NCBI RefSeq assembly: GCF_028656935.1
Contig: NZ_JAMDGZ010000048.1
Span: 62,001-126,000 of the forward strand
Length of the DNA: 64,000 bases
Direction: 5' to 3'
DNA from: Pseudomonas rubra
GTDB lineage: Bacteria > Pseudomonadota > Gammaproteobacteria > Pseudomonadales > Pseudomonadaceae
Positions 26,033 to 34,840 of this stretch are shown here, one piece after another (the first letter of the stretch is position 1; every line of letters starts with the position of its first letter). The position numbers and the translations under genes are program-made. The notes under the pieces were generated by a model that worked only from the letters and a program-made list of their open reading frames with translations, was not told the origin of the DNA and searched no databases.

Positions 26033-26200
26033 TCAGTTGATTTCGATCATCTCGAAATCCATCTTGCCGACGCCGCAGTCCGGGCACAGCCAGTCTTCGG
26101 GCACGTCTTCCCACTTGGTGCCTGGAGCGATGCCGTCATCCGGCCAACCGTCAGCTTCGTTGTAGATCAGGCCACAAACGATGCATTGCCACTTTTTCAT
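26033..26200 (-). CDS. rubA: Rubredoxin
   Basis: A 55-residue Fe(Cys)4 electron carrier. The two iron-binding loops are visible as CIVCG at residues about 6-10 and CPDCG at about 39-43, with the WEDVPEDW aromatic core. The start at 26200 (MKKWQC) gives the normal length; an in-frame start five codons earlier adds a stray cysteine. It forms an operon with the reductase and is divergent from ubiC. Confidence 0.96.
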   Translation of the reverse strand: MKKWQCIVCGLIYNEADGWPDDGIAPGTKWEDVPEDWLCPDCGVGKMDFEMIEIN

Positions 26201-26367
26201 AACGCATGTCCTCAAAAGACTCAGGCTTTGGAGTGGCCGCTCTCGTGATTATTACAGTGGCGACCATCAAAGAGAGGCTTTGTACTGGAGCGAGGTGCCA
26301 GCATGCAAGCCGGATCGGGCAATCATGCTAAGCTCGGCGTCTCTCTGGCCTGTTATTCGATACCGCC

Positions 26368-26931
26368 GTGCCGTACGAAACAATGCAAGCGCCCGCTGCA
26401 CACTGGCTGCAGCAACCTGACCTGGCAGACAACACATCGCCCGCGACCCTCGACTGGTTGTACGACCAGGGTTCCTTGACTCGCCGCCTGATTCAATTAT
26501 CCGCCGATCACTTTTGCGTCACACCCCTTTGCGAAGGTTGGCAGCGCCTGCGCGACGATGAGTGCCTGGCCCTCGGCCTGGCGCCAGGCAGTGACGGCTG
26601 GGTGCGCGAGTCGTACCTGCGCGGCCATGGCCAGCCGTGGGTGTTCGCTCGCAGCGTGGCCGCCCGCAGCTCGCTGCAAAGCGGTGGCCTGGACCTGGAA
26701 GCCTTGGGCAGCCGATCGCTGGGCGAGTTGCTGTTCTGTGACCAGGGCTTTGTGCGCCTGCCCATTGAAGTCTGCCGTTACCCCGCTACCTGGCTGCCGG
26801 CAGAACAGCGCTGTGATGGCCTGTGGGGACGCCGCTCCCGCTTCGACCGTGGATCCTTGAGCGTGCTGGTGGCCGAAGTATTCTTGCCTACGCTGTGGAT
26901 TGCTGCTGACACGCATTCGGAGAAGCGCTGA
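26368..26931 (+). CDS. ubiC: Chorismate pyruvate-lyase
   Basis: A 187-residue UbiC, making 4-hydroxybenzoate from chorismate for ubiquinone. Motifs include SLTRRLIQLS, the VRESYLRGHGQPWVFARSV strand pair and the C-terminal LWGRRSRFD with LLVAEVFLP-like end. The start shown is GTG at 26368; an ATG at 26383 (MQAPAAHW) would shorten it by five residues and cannot be excluded. Its stop overlaps the ubiA start by one base (TGATG), so the two are coupled. Confidence 0.93.
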   Translation: MPYETMQAPAAHWLQQPDLADNTSPATLDWLYDQGSLTRRLIQLSADHFCVTPLCEGWQRLRDDECLALGLAPGSDGWVRESYLRGHGQPWVFARSVAARSSLQSGGLDLEALGSRSLGELLFCDQGFVRLPIEVCRYPATWLPAEQRCDGLWGRRSRFDRGSLSVLVAEVFLPTLWIAADTHSEKR

Positions 26932-27818
26932 TGTACCTGCAGTTGCTCAAGTCGCTCAATCGCCTGCATCCACGGGCCTGGGACTTTATCCAACTGAGCC
27001 GGATAGACCGTCCTATCGGCATCTACCTGCTGCTGTGGCCAACCCTCTCGGCGGTATGGATTGCCGCCAAGGGTACGCCGACGCTGGCCCATGTGCTGAT
27101 CTTCACCCTTGGCGTGGTGCTGATGCGCGCGGCCGGTTGTGCGATCAACGACTTTGCCGATCGCAAGGTCGATGGCCACGTCAAACGCACCGCCGAACGC
27201 CCCCTGGCTGCCGGCAAGATCAACGCCCGTGAAGCACTGACCCTGTTTGCCGTGCTGGTCGGGGCGAGTTTCCTGCTGGTGCTGTGCACCAATGCCACCA
27301 CCGTGTGGCTGTCGTTCGGCGCGGTGGCGCTGGCGGCCTGTTATCCGTTCATGAAGCGCTACACCTATTACCCGCAGGTGGTGCTGGGCGCGGCTTACTC
27401 CTGGGGCATCCCCATGGCCTTCACCGCTGCCACCGGCGAGTTGCCGGCCATCGCTTGGCTGTTGTTCATCGCCAACCTGCTGTGGACGGTGGGCTACGAC
27501 ACCTATTACGCCATGGTCGACCGCGACGACGACCTGAAAATCGGGGTCAAGTCCACGGCGATCCTGTTCGGCGAAGCCGATCGGGTGATCATCCTGACTC
27601 TGCAGGTACTGTCACTGGGTTGCCTGCTGCTGGCCGGCAATCGCTTCGAGCTGGGCGCCTGGTTCCACCTCGGGCTGGTAGCGGCGCTGCTGTGCTTTGC
27701 CTGGGAGTTCTGGGCCACCCGCAAGCTGGACCGTGAGTCGTGCTTCAAGGCCTTCTTGCACAACCACTGGGCGGGGTTGCTGGTGTTTGTCGGGATCGTG
27801 CTGGACTACAGCTTCTAA
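26931..27818 (+). CDS. ubiA: 4-hydroxybenzoate octaprenyltransferase
   Basis: A 295-residue integral membrane prenyltransferase with about eight to nine helices. The first aspartate-rich motif is NDFADRKVDGHVKRT and the second is YDTYYAMVDRDDDLKIG, both binding the Mg-pyrophosphate. It prenylates 4-hydroxybenzoate in ubiquinone synthesis. It is coupled with ubiC and is followed by a REP palindrome. Confidence 0.96.
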   Translation: MYLQLLKSLNRLHPRAWDFIQLSRIDRPIGIYLLLWPTLSAVWIAAKGTPTLAHVLIFTLGVVLMRAAGCAINDFADRKVDGHVKRTAERPLAAGKINAREALTLFAVLVGASFLLVLCTNATTVWLSFGAVALAACYPFMKRYTYYPQVVLGAAYSWGIPMAFTAATGELPAIAWLLFIANLLWTVGYDTYYAMVDRDDDLKIGVKSTAILFGEADRVIILTLQVLSLGCLLLAGNRFELGAWFHLGLVAALLCFAWEFWATRKLDRESCFKAFLHNHWAGLLVFVGIVLDYSF

Positions 27819-27822
27819 CTTT

Positions 27823-27875
27823 TCGCGGGGCAAGCCCGCTCCCACTGCACCGGTGGGAGCGGGCTTGCCCCGCGA
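27823..27875. repeat. REP palindrome
   Basis: TCGCGGGGCAAGCCCGCTCC and its reverse complement face each other across a 9-base loop just after ubiA. The same core is present at 32915, 45199 and 50566. It matches the GC-rich REP elements of P. putida and relatives and may stabilise the ubiA mRNA end. Confidence 0.92.
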
Positions 27876-27883
27876 TAACGCAA

Positions 27884-28258
27884 TTACGGCTTGGCAACAT
27901 GCCAGACGTCTTTCATACCATCTCCCGTCATATCCCCCGCCTTCTTGTCCTTGACGAAGGTGTACAACGGCTTGCCGTCGTAGGCCCATTGCATGGAGCC
28001 GTCATCGCGATTGATCTGCGTCCACTTGCCCTCGGCCTTTTCGCCGGCATCCACCTTTAACGGCGGCCAGTTGCTGGCACAGTCACCATTGCACATGGAT
28101 TTTCCGCCAGCATCCTTGTCGAAGGTGTACAACGTCATACCGCTATGGTCGACCCACATGCCGTCTTTCTCCATGGCATGATGGGCCAAGGCTACTCCTG
28201 GCAGTGCCAAGGATACTGCTGCGCAGAGGGCCATCCAGTTCAGCGTATGTCGTGTCAT
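27884..28258 (-). CDS. COG4315-type secreted repeat protein
   Basis: A 124-residue exported protein. A signal peptide (MALCAAVSLALPGVALA) is followed by two copies of the family repeat: GMTLYTFDKDAGGKSMC..CASNWPPL and PLYTFVKDKKAGDMTGDG..VWHVAKP. The pair of cysteines (CNGDC) is typical. Function of this family is not known. It is divergent from phoB and shares a 146-bp upstream gap that holds a Pho-box-like site, so phosphate control is possible. Confidence 0.85.
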   Translation of the reverse strand: MTRHTLNWMALCAAVSLALPGVALAHHAMEKDGMWVDHSGMTLYTFDKDAGGKSMCNGDCASNWPPLKVDAGEKAEGKWTQINRDDGSMQWAYDGKPLYTFVKDKKAGDMTGDGMKDVWHVAKP

Positions 28259-28334
28259 TGGATTCACCGTAATTCTCGGGAGAGGGAATCTAAGCCTAGT
28301 CCAGTAACCGAATGTTGCTGCCAAGGCCCCCGAG

Positions 28335-28352
28335 CTGTCACACGACTGCAAT
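28335..28352 (+). promoter_or_regulatory. Pho-box-like site before phoB
   Basis: CTGTCAC-ACGA-CTGCAAT follows the PhoB-box scheme of two 7-bp CTGTCAT-like repeats 11 bp apart. It lies 53 bp before the phoB ATG, in the gap shared with the divergent secreted protein. Confidence 0.65.
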
Positions 28353-28404
28353 AATTCCGTTATCTAATGCGGGCCAAGACACCTTTAATGGAAGAGGTTT
28401 GAGC

Positions 28405-29094
28405 ATGGTTGGCAGAAACATTCTGATCGTTGACGACGAAGCGCCAATTCGCGAGATGATCGCCGTTGCATTGGAAATGGCCGGCTATGACTGCCTGGAA
28501 GCGGAAAACTCCCAGCAGGCCCACGCCATTATCGTCGACCGCAAGCCGGACCTGATACTGCTCGACTGGATGCTCCCGGGTACCTCGGGCATCGAGCTGG
28601 CCCGGCGCCTCAAGCGCGATGAGCTTACCGGCGACATCCCGATCATCATGCTCACCGCCAAGGGCGAAGAAGACAACAAGATCCAGGGCCTGGAAGTCGG
28701 CGCCGATGACTACATCACCAAGCCGTTCTCGCCGCGCGAGCTGGTGGCGCGGCTCAAGGCCGTACTGCGCCGCGCCGGCCCAAGCGACGGCGAAGCACCG
28801 ATCGAAGTCGGTGGCCTGCTGCTCGACCCGATCAGCCACCGCGTGACCATCGATGGCAAACCGGCCGAAATGGGCCCGACCGAGTACCGCCTGCTGCAGT
28901 TCTTCATGACCCACCAGGAGCGCGCCTACACCCGCGGCCAGTTGCTGGACCAGGTCTGGGGCGGCAACGTCTATGTCGAAGAACGCACGGTCGACGTGCA
29001 CATCCGCCGCCTGCGCAAGGCGCTGGGTGAGGCCTACGAGAATCTGGTACAAACCGTCCGCGGCACCGGTTATCGCTTCTCTACCAAGAGCTGA
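28405..29094 (+). CDS. phoB: Phosphate regulon response regulator PhoB
   Basis: A 229-residue OmpR-family response regulator. The receiver has the acidic pair ILIVDDEAP, the phosphorylated Asp at about residue 54 in LLDWMLPG, a Thr (MLTAKGEE) and Lys (ITKPFSP). The C-terminal winged helix includes MGPTEYRLLQFFM and ERTVDVHIRRLRKAL. The start at 28405 is the family N-terminus; an open frame upstream crosses the promoter. It is followed by phoR. Confidence 0.97.
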   Translation: MVGRNILIVDDEAPIREMIAVALEMAGYDCLEAENSQQAHAIIVDRKPDLILLDWMLPGTSGIELARRLKRDELTGDIPIIMLTAKGEEDNKIQGLEVGADDYITKPFSPRELVARLKAVLRRAGPSDGEAPIEVGGLLLDPISHRVTIDGKPAEMGPTEYRLLQFFMTHQERAYTRGQLLDQVWGGNVYVEERTVDVHIRRLRKALGEAYENLVQTVRGTGYRFSTKS

Positions 29095-29137
29095 ACCGCT
29101 GCATATCGCCAAGGCATTGGAAAGGACGCGTCACTAA

Positions 29138-30448
29138 TTGAACCAGAACTGGCATGGCACCCTGATTCGCCACATGCTGTTGCTGATCACCGTCTGCCTG
29201 CTGGCCGGCCTGATCAGCGGCTACTATGGCTGGAGCCTGGCCCTGGGCCTGGCGATCTACCTGGGCTGGACCCTCAAGCAACTGCTGCGCCTGCACGAAT
29301 GGCTGCGCCTGCACAAACCCGATGAAGCACCGCCCGACGGCTACGGCTTGTGGGGCGAAGTGTTCGACAGCATCTATCACCTGCAGCGGCGCGACCAGCG
29401 CGTACGCGGGCGCCTGCAGGCGGTGATCGACCGGGTGCAGGAATCGACCGCCGCGCTCAAGGACGCGGTGATCATGCTCGACAGCGATGGCAACCTGGAG
29501 TGGTGGAACCGCGCCGCAGAAACCCTGCTGGGCCTCAAGACCCCACAAGACAGCGGCCAGCCGGTGAGCAACCTGGTGCGCCACCCGCGCTTCAAGGAGT
29601 ACTTCGAGCAGGAGAACTACCTCGAACCGCTGGAAATCCCCTCACCGATCAATGACCGCATGCGCGTGCAACTGCACATCACCCGCTACGGCAATAACGA
29701 GCACCTGATGCTGGTTCGCGATGTCACCCGCATCCACCAGCTGGAGCAGATGCGCAAGGACTTCGTCGCCAACGTTTCCCACGAGCTGCGCACACCGTTG
29801 ACGGTGATTGCCGGCTACCTGGAAACCCTGCTCGACAACGTCGAAGAGGTCAACCCACGCTGGGTTCGCGCCCTGCAACAGATGCAGCAACAAGGCGGGC
29901 GCATGCAGACCCTGCTCAATGACCTGCTGTTGCTGGCCAAGCTGGAAGCCACCGACTACCCCTCGGATAACCAGCCGGTGGCCGTCGATACCCTGCTGCA
30001 ATCGATCAAGGGCGACGCCCAGGCGCTGTCCGGGCAACGCAACCAGCGCATCAGCCTGGAAGCCGAGCCGGGTATCCGCCTCAAAGGCAGCGAGGCGGAG
30101 CTGCGCAGTGCCTTCTCCAACCTGGTGTTCAATGCGGTCAAGTACACCCAGGATGAAGGCCAGATCCGCATCCGCTGGTGGGCCGACGATCAGGGGGCGC
30201 ACCTGAGCGTGCAGGACTCGGGCATCGGCATCGACCCCAAGCACCTGCCGCGCCTGACCGAGCGTTTCTACCGGGTCGACTCCAGCCGCGCCTCCAACAC
30301 CGGCGGTACCGGCCTGGGCCTGGCGATCGTCAAGCACGTGCTGTTGCGCCATCGCGCCCGCCTGGAAATCAGCAGCGTACCGGGCCACGGCAGCACCTTT
30401 ACCTGCCATTTCCCCCAGGTTCAGATAGCCGCGCGCCAGGCCTCCTGA
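29138..30448 (+). CDS. phoR: Phosphate regulon sensor kinase PhoR
   Basis: A 436-residue histidine kinase beginning at a TTG codon (MNQNWHGTLIRH), with no other reasonable start. Two N-terminal membrane helices (about residues 11-45) lead into a PAS domain, then the H-box FVANVSHELRTPLTV, the N-box VFNAVKYTQ, the G1 box DSGIGIDPKHLPRLTERFYRVD and the G2 box GGTGLGLAIVKHV. The protein senses Pst status through PhoU and phosphorylates PhoB. The weak start may keep the kinase level low. Confidence 0.95.
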   Translation: MNQNWHGTLIRHMLLLITVCLLAGLISGYYGWSLALGLAIYLGWTLKQLLRLHEWLRLHKPDEAPPDGYGLWGEVFDSIYHLQRRDQRVRGRLQAVIDRVQESTAALKDAVIMLDSDGNLEWWNRAAETLLGLKTPQDSGQPVSNLVRHPRFKEYFEQENYLEPLEIPSPINDRMRVQLHITRYGNNEHLMLVRDVTRIHQLEQMRKDFVANVSHELRTPLTVIAGYLETLLDNVEEVNPRWVRALQQMQQQGGRMQTLLNDLLLLAKLEATDYPSDNQPVAVDTLLQSIKGDAQALSGQRNQRISLEAEPGIRLKGSEAELRSAFSNLVFNAVKYTQDEGQIRIRWWADDQGAHLSVQDSGIGIDPKHLPRLTERFYRVDSSRASNTGGTGLGLAIVKHVLLRHRARLEISSVPGHGSTFTCHFPQVQIAARQAS

Positions 30449-30471
30449 ACAGCCGCCCTTTAAATTTGCGC

Positions 30472-30514
30472 AGTCAGCCGCTACATTGGCTGACTCGCGC
30501 CAGCACATGCTGGC
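30472..30514 (+). terminator. Tandem hairpins after phoR
   Basis: AGTCAGCC/GGCTGACT (30472-30495) and GCCAGC/GCTGGC (30499-30514) are two adjacent perfect stems. There is no T-tract, so this is only a possible terminator in the 113-bp gap before the CNNM gene. Confidence 0.35.
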
Positions 30515-30561
30515 ATTGCTGCATTCCCTTTCTTATAAGACGGACCCCGTAAAACTCCATC

Positions 30562-31902
30562 ATGGACCCTTCCCCTGGTTTCAACCTCGCTGCACTTTTC
30601 GCCGATTTCGGCATGATTCTTTTTGCTCTGCTGCTGGTTCTGCTCAACGGCTTTTTCGTTGCCGCCGAGTTCGCCATGGTCAAATTGCGCTCGACCCGCG
30701 TCGAGTCGATCGCCGAGCAGCACGGCTGGCGCGGGCAGATCCTGCGCACCGTACACAGCCAGCTGGATGCCTACCTGTCCGCCTGCCAACTGGGTATCAC
30801 CCTGGCCTCGCTGGGCCTGGGCTGGGTCGGTGAGCCGGCCTTCGCGCACCTGCTCGAGCCGTTGCTGGCCGCCGTCGGCGTCGAATCCCCGGAAGTGATC
30901 AAGGGTGTCTCGTTCTTCAGCGCCTTCTTCGTCATCTCCTACCTGCACATTGTCGTCGGTGAGCTGGCGCCCAAATCCTGGGCGATCCGTAAACCCGAAC
31001 TGCTGTCGCTGTGGACGGCGGTACCGTTGTACCTGTTCTACTGGCTGATGTACCCGGCCATCTACCTGCTCAACGCCAGCGCCAACGCCATCCTGCGTAT
31101 CGCCGGCCAGGGCGAGCCCGGGCCGCATCACGAACATCACTACAGCCGCGATGAACTCAAGTTGATCCTGCACTCCAGCCGCGGCCAGGACCCTAGCGAC
31201 CAGGGTATGCGTGTACTGGCTTCGGCGGTGGAAATGGGCGAACTGGAAGTGGTCGACTGGGCCAACTCCCGTGAAGACATGGTCAGCCTCGATGCCAATG
31301 CGCCGCTCAAGGAAATCCTCGCGATGTTCCGTCGGCACAAGTTCAGCCGCTACCCGGTACTCGATGCAGAGCGCGGTGAGTTCATCGGCCTGCTGCACAT
31401 CAAGGACCTGTTGCTGGAGCTGGCCGACCTCGACCATATTCCCGAGTCGTTCAACCTGGCCGAGCTGACCCGCCCGCTGGAGCGCGTGTCGCGGCACATG
31501 CCGCTGTCCCACTTGCTCGAGCAGTTCCGTAAAGGCGGCGCGCATTTCGCCCTGGTCGAGGAAGCCGACGGTAAAGTGATCGGCTACCTGACCATGGAGG
31601 ACGTGCTCGAAGTGCTGGTTGGCGATATCCAGGATGAACACCGCAAGGCCGAACGTGGCATTCTCGCCTACCAGCCAGGCAAGCTGCTGGTACGCGGCGA
31701 CACGCCGCTGTTCAAGGTCGAGCGCCTGCTCGGCGTAGACCTTGACCATATCGAGGCGGAAACCCTCGCTGGCCTGGTCTATGAGACCCTCAAGCGGGTT
31801 CCGGAAGAGGAAGAGCTGCTGGAAGTCGAAGGCCTGCGCATCATCATCAAAAAGATGAAAGGGCCGAAGATCGTCCTGGCCAAGGTGCTCAAGCTCGATT
31901 GA
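30562..31902 (+). CDS. CNNM/CBS-domain transporter-like protein (HlyC/CorC family)
   Basis: A 446-residue protein. The N-terminal CNNM (DUF21) membrane domain has three to four helices with LVLLNGFFVAAEFAMVKLR and CQLGITLASLGLGWVGEP; a CBS pair follows at about residues 215-340 (RRHKFSRYPVLD), then a CorC_HlyC domain near the C-terminus (LLGVDLDHIEAETLAGLVYETL). The family is associated with magnesium/cobalt efflux; the older hemolysin name is not supported by function. Its stop is 6 bases from the convergent M23 gene stop. Confidence 0.9.
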   Translation: MDPSPGFNLAALFADFGMILFALLLVLLNGFFVAAEFAMVKLRSTRVESIAEQHGWRGQILRTVHSQLDAYLSACQLGITLASLGLGWVGEPAFAHLLEPLLAAVGVESPEVIKGVSFFSAFFVISYLHIVVGELAPKSWAIRKPELLSLWTAVPLYLFYWLMYPAIYLLNASANAILRIAGQGEPGPHHEHHYSRDELKLILHSSRGQDPSDQGMRVLASAVEMGELEVVDWANSREDMVSLDANAPLKEILAMFRRHKFSRYPVLDAERGEFIGLLHIKDLLLELADLDHIPESFNLAELTRPLERVSRHMPLSHLLEQFRKGGAHFALVEEADGKVIGYLTMEDVLEVLVGDIQDEHRKAERGILAYQPGKLLVRGDTPLFKVERLLGVDLDHIEAETLAGLVYETLKRVPEEEELLEVEGLRIIIKKMKGPKIVLAKVLKLD

Positions 31903-31908
31903 GCCGCC

Positions 31909-32805
31909 TCAGGGGTTGCCGGCGGTAAAGTTCGGCAACCCGCCAACAGGCTGATTGAACTGGTAGGGAATCGACTCCAGCGCCAGCCCGACGTTGCGCT
32001 GCACCACGAAGTGCAGGTGCGGGCCGCTGCTATTGCCAGTATTGCCGGATTTGGCCAGCGGCGTGCCGTACACCACCCGCTGGCCTTCCCTGACCAGCAC
32101 CGAGCCACGCATCAGGTGCAGGTAAACGCCCATGGTGCCGTCTTCGTGGAGGATCCGCACGAAGTTGCCCGATGGATGGCTGCCTCGGCCGCTCTGGCTG
32201 TTTTCGGTCTTGATCACCACCCCTGCCCTGGCAGCGATGATCGGCGTGCCTTCGGGCATCGCAATGTCCATGGCATAACGCCCCTTGGGCCCGAAGTGGC
32301 TGTAACGACCGTTCGGCCCCTGGCTTAGACGAAAGGGCCCGCCTCGCCAGGGCAAGGGGTAGCGAAAGGCTTGTTGTCGCTGGCCGGGGTTGCCCAGGGC
32401 GTAAGTAAACTTCTCCTTGTAGCTCACGGGCCTGCCGGGCTGCCTTGCACTGAGCAGGGTCAACGCCAGCGTAGTACGCGCCGGTATGATCCGCCGTACC
32501 AGCCGCGCTGCCCCGCCCTGTACATTACCCAGCCGATCCAGACGCAGCTCTACTTCGACCGGTGCGTAAGTGTCGTTGCGCGCATTGAAGCGCACTCCCC
32601 CGGCAAACCTGCTGGCCTGAAGCTGCACCTGAGTGTCCAGTTGCTCAACCATCCGGTCGCCAAAGACAAACACCCGCCCACCCGGGATCGGACGATCGGA
32701 ATACGACACCACACCATAGGCATCGGTACGTTTGTAGAGAGTCATGGCCAGCACAGGGCCGCAAGCCATGAGCAAGGCGCAGAACAGCAGCGTGCGTGCA
32801 GGCAT
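31909..32805 (-). CDS. M23 family peptidoglycan endopeptidase
   Basis: A 298-residue exported protein. The N-terminal signal (ARTLLFCALLMACGPVLA) precedes a beta-rich domain and a C-terminal LytM-type M23 domain. Zinc ligands are likely the His in YSHFGPKGRYAMDIAMPEG, the Asp of that motif, and the GPHLHF His near residue 275. The spacing SH-x8-D is the one used by the subgroup of M23 proteins that lacks the HxxxD form, so it may be catalytic. The start at 32805 is the signal peptide Met. Confidence 0.85.
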   Translation of the reverse strand: MPARTLLFCALLMACGPVLAMTLYKRTDAYGVVSYSDRPIPGGRVFVFGDRMVEQLDTQVQLQASRFAGGVRFNARNDTYAPVEVELRLDRLGNVQGGAARLVRRIIPARTTLALTLLSARQPGRPVSYKEKFTYALGNPGQRQQAFRYPLPWRGGPFRLSQGPNGRYSHFGPKGRYAMDIAMPEGTPIIAARAGVVIKTENSQSGRGSHPSGNFVRILHEDGTMGVYLHLMRGSVLVREGQRVVYGTPLAKSGNTGNSSGPHLHFVVQRNVGLALESIPYQFNQPVGGLPNFTAGNP

Positions 32806-32914
32806 GAGTAGTGGCTTTTTGACAGTTAGTGGTCTGTCGAAGACTAGCAGCGGATTTTGGCGGGGGTATGGCGAGAGTGTTTCAGGGGTGTACCAGGAGA
32901 TGAACGGTGCATTC

Positions 32915-32966
32915 ATCGCGGGGCAAGCCCGCTCCTACAGGTGTAGGAGCGGGCTTGCCCCGCGAT
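32915..32966. repeat. REP palindrome
   Basis: ATCGCGGGGCAAGCCCGCTC and its inverse are separated by only 2-3 bases, giving a 25-bp-stem hairpin between the M23 gene start and the response regulator stop. Confidence 0.92.
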
Positions 32967-32973
32967 GCGTTAA

Positions 32974-33873
32974 TCAGGCACCCGGCACGAAGTGCTTCTG
33001 TGCCGAACCGCGAGCGATCAGGCGCGACAGGTAGTCGAGCTTCTGGGCATCCTGGTCGACGAACTTGAAGGTCAGTTGCAGCCAGTCGCTGTCCGGCTTG
33101 GGTTCCAGCGCGGCAATGGCATGCAGGTAACCATTGAGGCGGGCTACCTCGGCGTTGTCGCCCTGCTCCAGGTCGAGTACGGCGCCTTCGAGTACCTGAG
33201 GCAGGGTTTCGCCACGGCGCACAACCAGCAGCGCTTCCTTGAGGCTCAGGGCCTTGATCACGCAAGGCTGAACACCACTTGGCAAACGCAGTTGGCCCTG
33301 GCCACGACCTGCCGGCGCCGCAGCGACTGGTTTGGGCGCGTTGATCAACGGTTTGCCCGCAGCCACGGGGGCCGCCGCGGGAGCTGCCGGCTTGACTGTT
33401 TCGGCACGGCCGCCGGTCAGGGCACTCAGCGAGTCGTTGGCAAAGGCTGAAGTCGCACGGGTCGGTGCGCTGGCCAGCAAAGTGTCGAGCTTGCCGGCCT
33501 TGGTCAGGGCTTTCTTCACCTTGGTCAGCAGTTGCTCGTTGGTGAACGGCTTGCCGACAAAGTCCGAGACCCCGGCCTGAATCGCCTGGACCACGTTCTC
33601 CTTGTCGCCACGGCTGGTCACCATGATGAACGGCATGGTCTTCATCGATTCCTGCTGACGGCACCAGGTCAGCAGCTCGAGGCCGGACATTTCCGGCATC
33701 TCCCAGTCGCACAGGACCAGGTCGAAGGTCTCACGGTTCAGCAACGCCTGGGCCTTGCGGCCGTTGACTGCATCTTCAATGACGATACCGGGGAAATAGT
33801 TACGCAGGCACTTCTTTACCAGGTCGCGAATGAACGGCGCATCATCCACAACCAACACACTGACTTTACTCAT
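32974..33873 (-). CDS. Response regulator with C-terminal PilZ-like domain
   Basis: A 299-residue protein. The receiver is complete: VLVVDDAPF, Asp at about residue 56 in LVLCDWEMPEMSG, TSRGD and GKPFTNEQL. A Pro/Ala-rich linker (about 130-190) leads to a C-terminal domain with LRLPSGVQPCVIKALSLKEALLVV and LEQGDNAEVARLNGYLHAI, resembling a PilZ domain but without a seen RxxxR c-di-GMP motif. It lies downstream of phoU but behind a terminator, so it probably has its own promoter. Partner kinase not in the window. Confidence 0.8.
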   Translation of the reverse strand: MSKVSVLVVDDAPFIRDLVKKCLRNYFPGIVIEDAVNGRKAQALLNRETFDLVLCDWEMPEMSGLELLTWCRQQESMKTMPFIMVTSRGDKENVVQAIQAGVSDFVGKPFTNEQLLTKVKKALTKAGKLDTLLASAPTRATSAFANDSLSALTGGRAETVKPAAPAAAPVAAGKPLINAPKPVAAAPAGRGQGQLRLPSGVQPCVIKALSLKEALLVVRRGETLPQVLEGAVLDLEQGDNAEVARLNGYLHAIAALEPKPDSDWLQLTFKFVDQDAQKLDYLSRLIARGSAQKHFVPGA

Positions 33874-33986
33874 CGCCACTCCTATTGAATCCCGACTAGC
33901 ATAACGCTGACTGATGGCCATTTGCCAAACACTGGGTCACGCCGGGACTCGTTGTTTCGTTCGCGGCTGCCTCACCCGCAAACGAA

Positions 33987-34010
33987 AACGCCCGGCGTGG
34001 GCCGGGCGTT
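33987..34010 (-). terminator. Terminator after phoU
   Basis: AACGCCCGGC/GCCGGGCGTT is a perfect 10-bp stem with a 4-base loop. On the minus strand the T-tract follows (TTTTCG), placing it right behind phoU. Confidence 0.85.
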
Positions 34011-34025
34011 CATTCTCGGGCAGTC

Positions 34026-34784
34026 TTAGTTATCGTCAGATTTACCCGGAACATTAGCGCTTTCGCCACTGCGCTGAACCTCTTCCTGCATGCGCTTGAG
34101 ACCCAGGTGGCGCACGTCGGTACCGCGCACCAGATAGATCACCAGCTCGGAGATGTTCCGCGCGTGGTCACCGATACGCTCCAGCGAGCGTAGGGCCCAG
34201 ATCACGCTGAGAACACGCGAGATCGAGCGTGGATCTTCCATCATGTAGGTAACCAGCTCGCGCAGGGCGGTCTTGTACTCACGGTCGATGGTCTTGTCAT
34301 ACTGAGCGACCGACAACGCCAGGTCGGCGTCGAAACGGGCAAAGGCGTCCAGGGCATCACGGACCATGTTGCGCACCTGATCGCCAATATGGCGCACTTC
34401 GACATAACCGCGCGGCGACTCACCCTCTTCGCACAACTGGATGGCGCGGCGAGCGATCTTGGTCGATTCGTCGCCGATGCGCTCCAGGTCGATCACCGAC
34501 TTGGAAATGCTGATGATCAGCCGCAGGTCGGACGCCGCCGGCTGACGCCGAGCAAGAATGCGCACGCACTCTTCGTCGATGTTGCGCTCCATCTGGTTGA
34601 TCTGCTCATCGACTTCACGCACCTGCTGGGCCAGGCCCGAGTCGGCCTCGATCAGCGCGGTGACCGCGTCGTTGACCTGCTTCTCGACCAGGCCGCCCAT
34701 CGCCAGGAGGTGGCTGCGAACCTCTTCGAGTTCGGCGTTGAACTGCTGGGAGATATGGTGGGTAAGGCTGTCTTTATCGATCAT
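34026..34784 (-). CDS. phoU: Phosphate transport regulator PhoU
   Basis: A 252-residue all-helical protein of two PhoU repeats, one around ISKSVIDLERIGDESTKIARRA and one around IWALRSLERIGDHARNISELVIYLV; each ERIGD motif carries the metal-binding acidic residues. PhoU links the Pst transporter with PhoR and dampens Pho signalling. It is the last gene of the minus-strand pst operon, 56 bases after pstB. Confidence 0.96.
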   Translation of the reverse strand: MIDKDSLTHHISQQFNAELEEVRSHLLAMGGLVEKQVNDAVTALIEADSGLAQQVREVDEQINQMERNIDEECVRILARRQPAASDLRLIISISKSVIDLERIGDESTKIARRAIQLCEEGESPRGYVEVRHIGDQVRNMVRDALDAFARFDADLALSVAQYDKTIDREYKTALRELVTYMMEDPRSISRVLSVIWALRSLERIGDHARNISELVIYLVRGTDVRHLGLKRMQEEVQRSGESANVPGKSDDN

Positions 34785-34840
34785 GGGGAATCCTTGGAGC
34801 GTCCGGTAGGTGCGATCAGGCGGCGTTCAGTCATTGAAAC

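Noticed and set aside
31909..32805. M23 domain lacking its first zinc His
   Set aside because: The Arg four residues before the Asp looked like a loss, but this M23 subgroup places the His further upstream (SH-x8-D), and SHFGPKGRYAMD fits.
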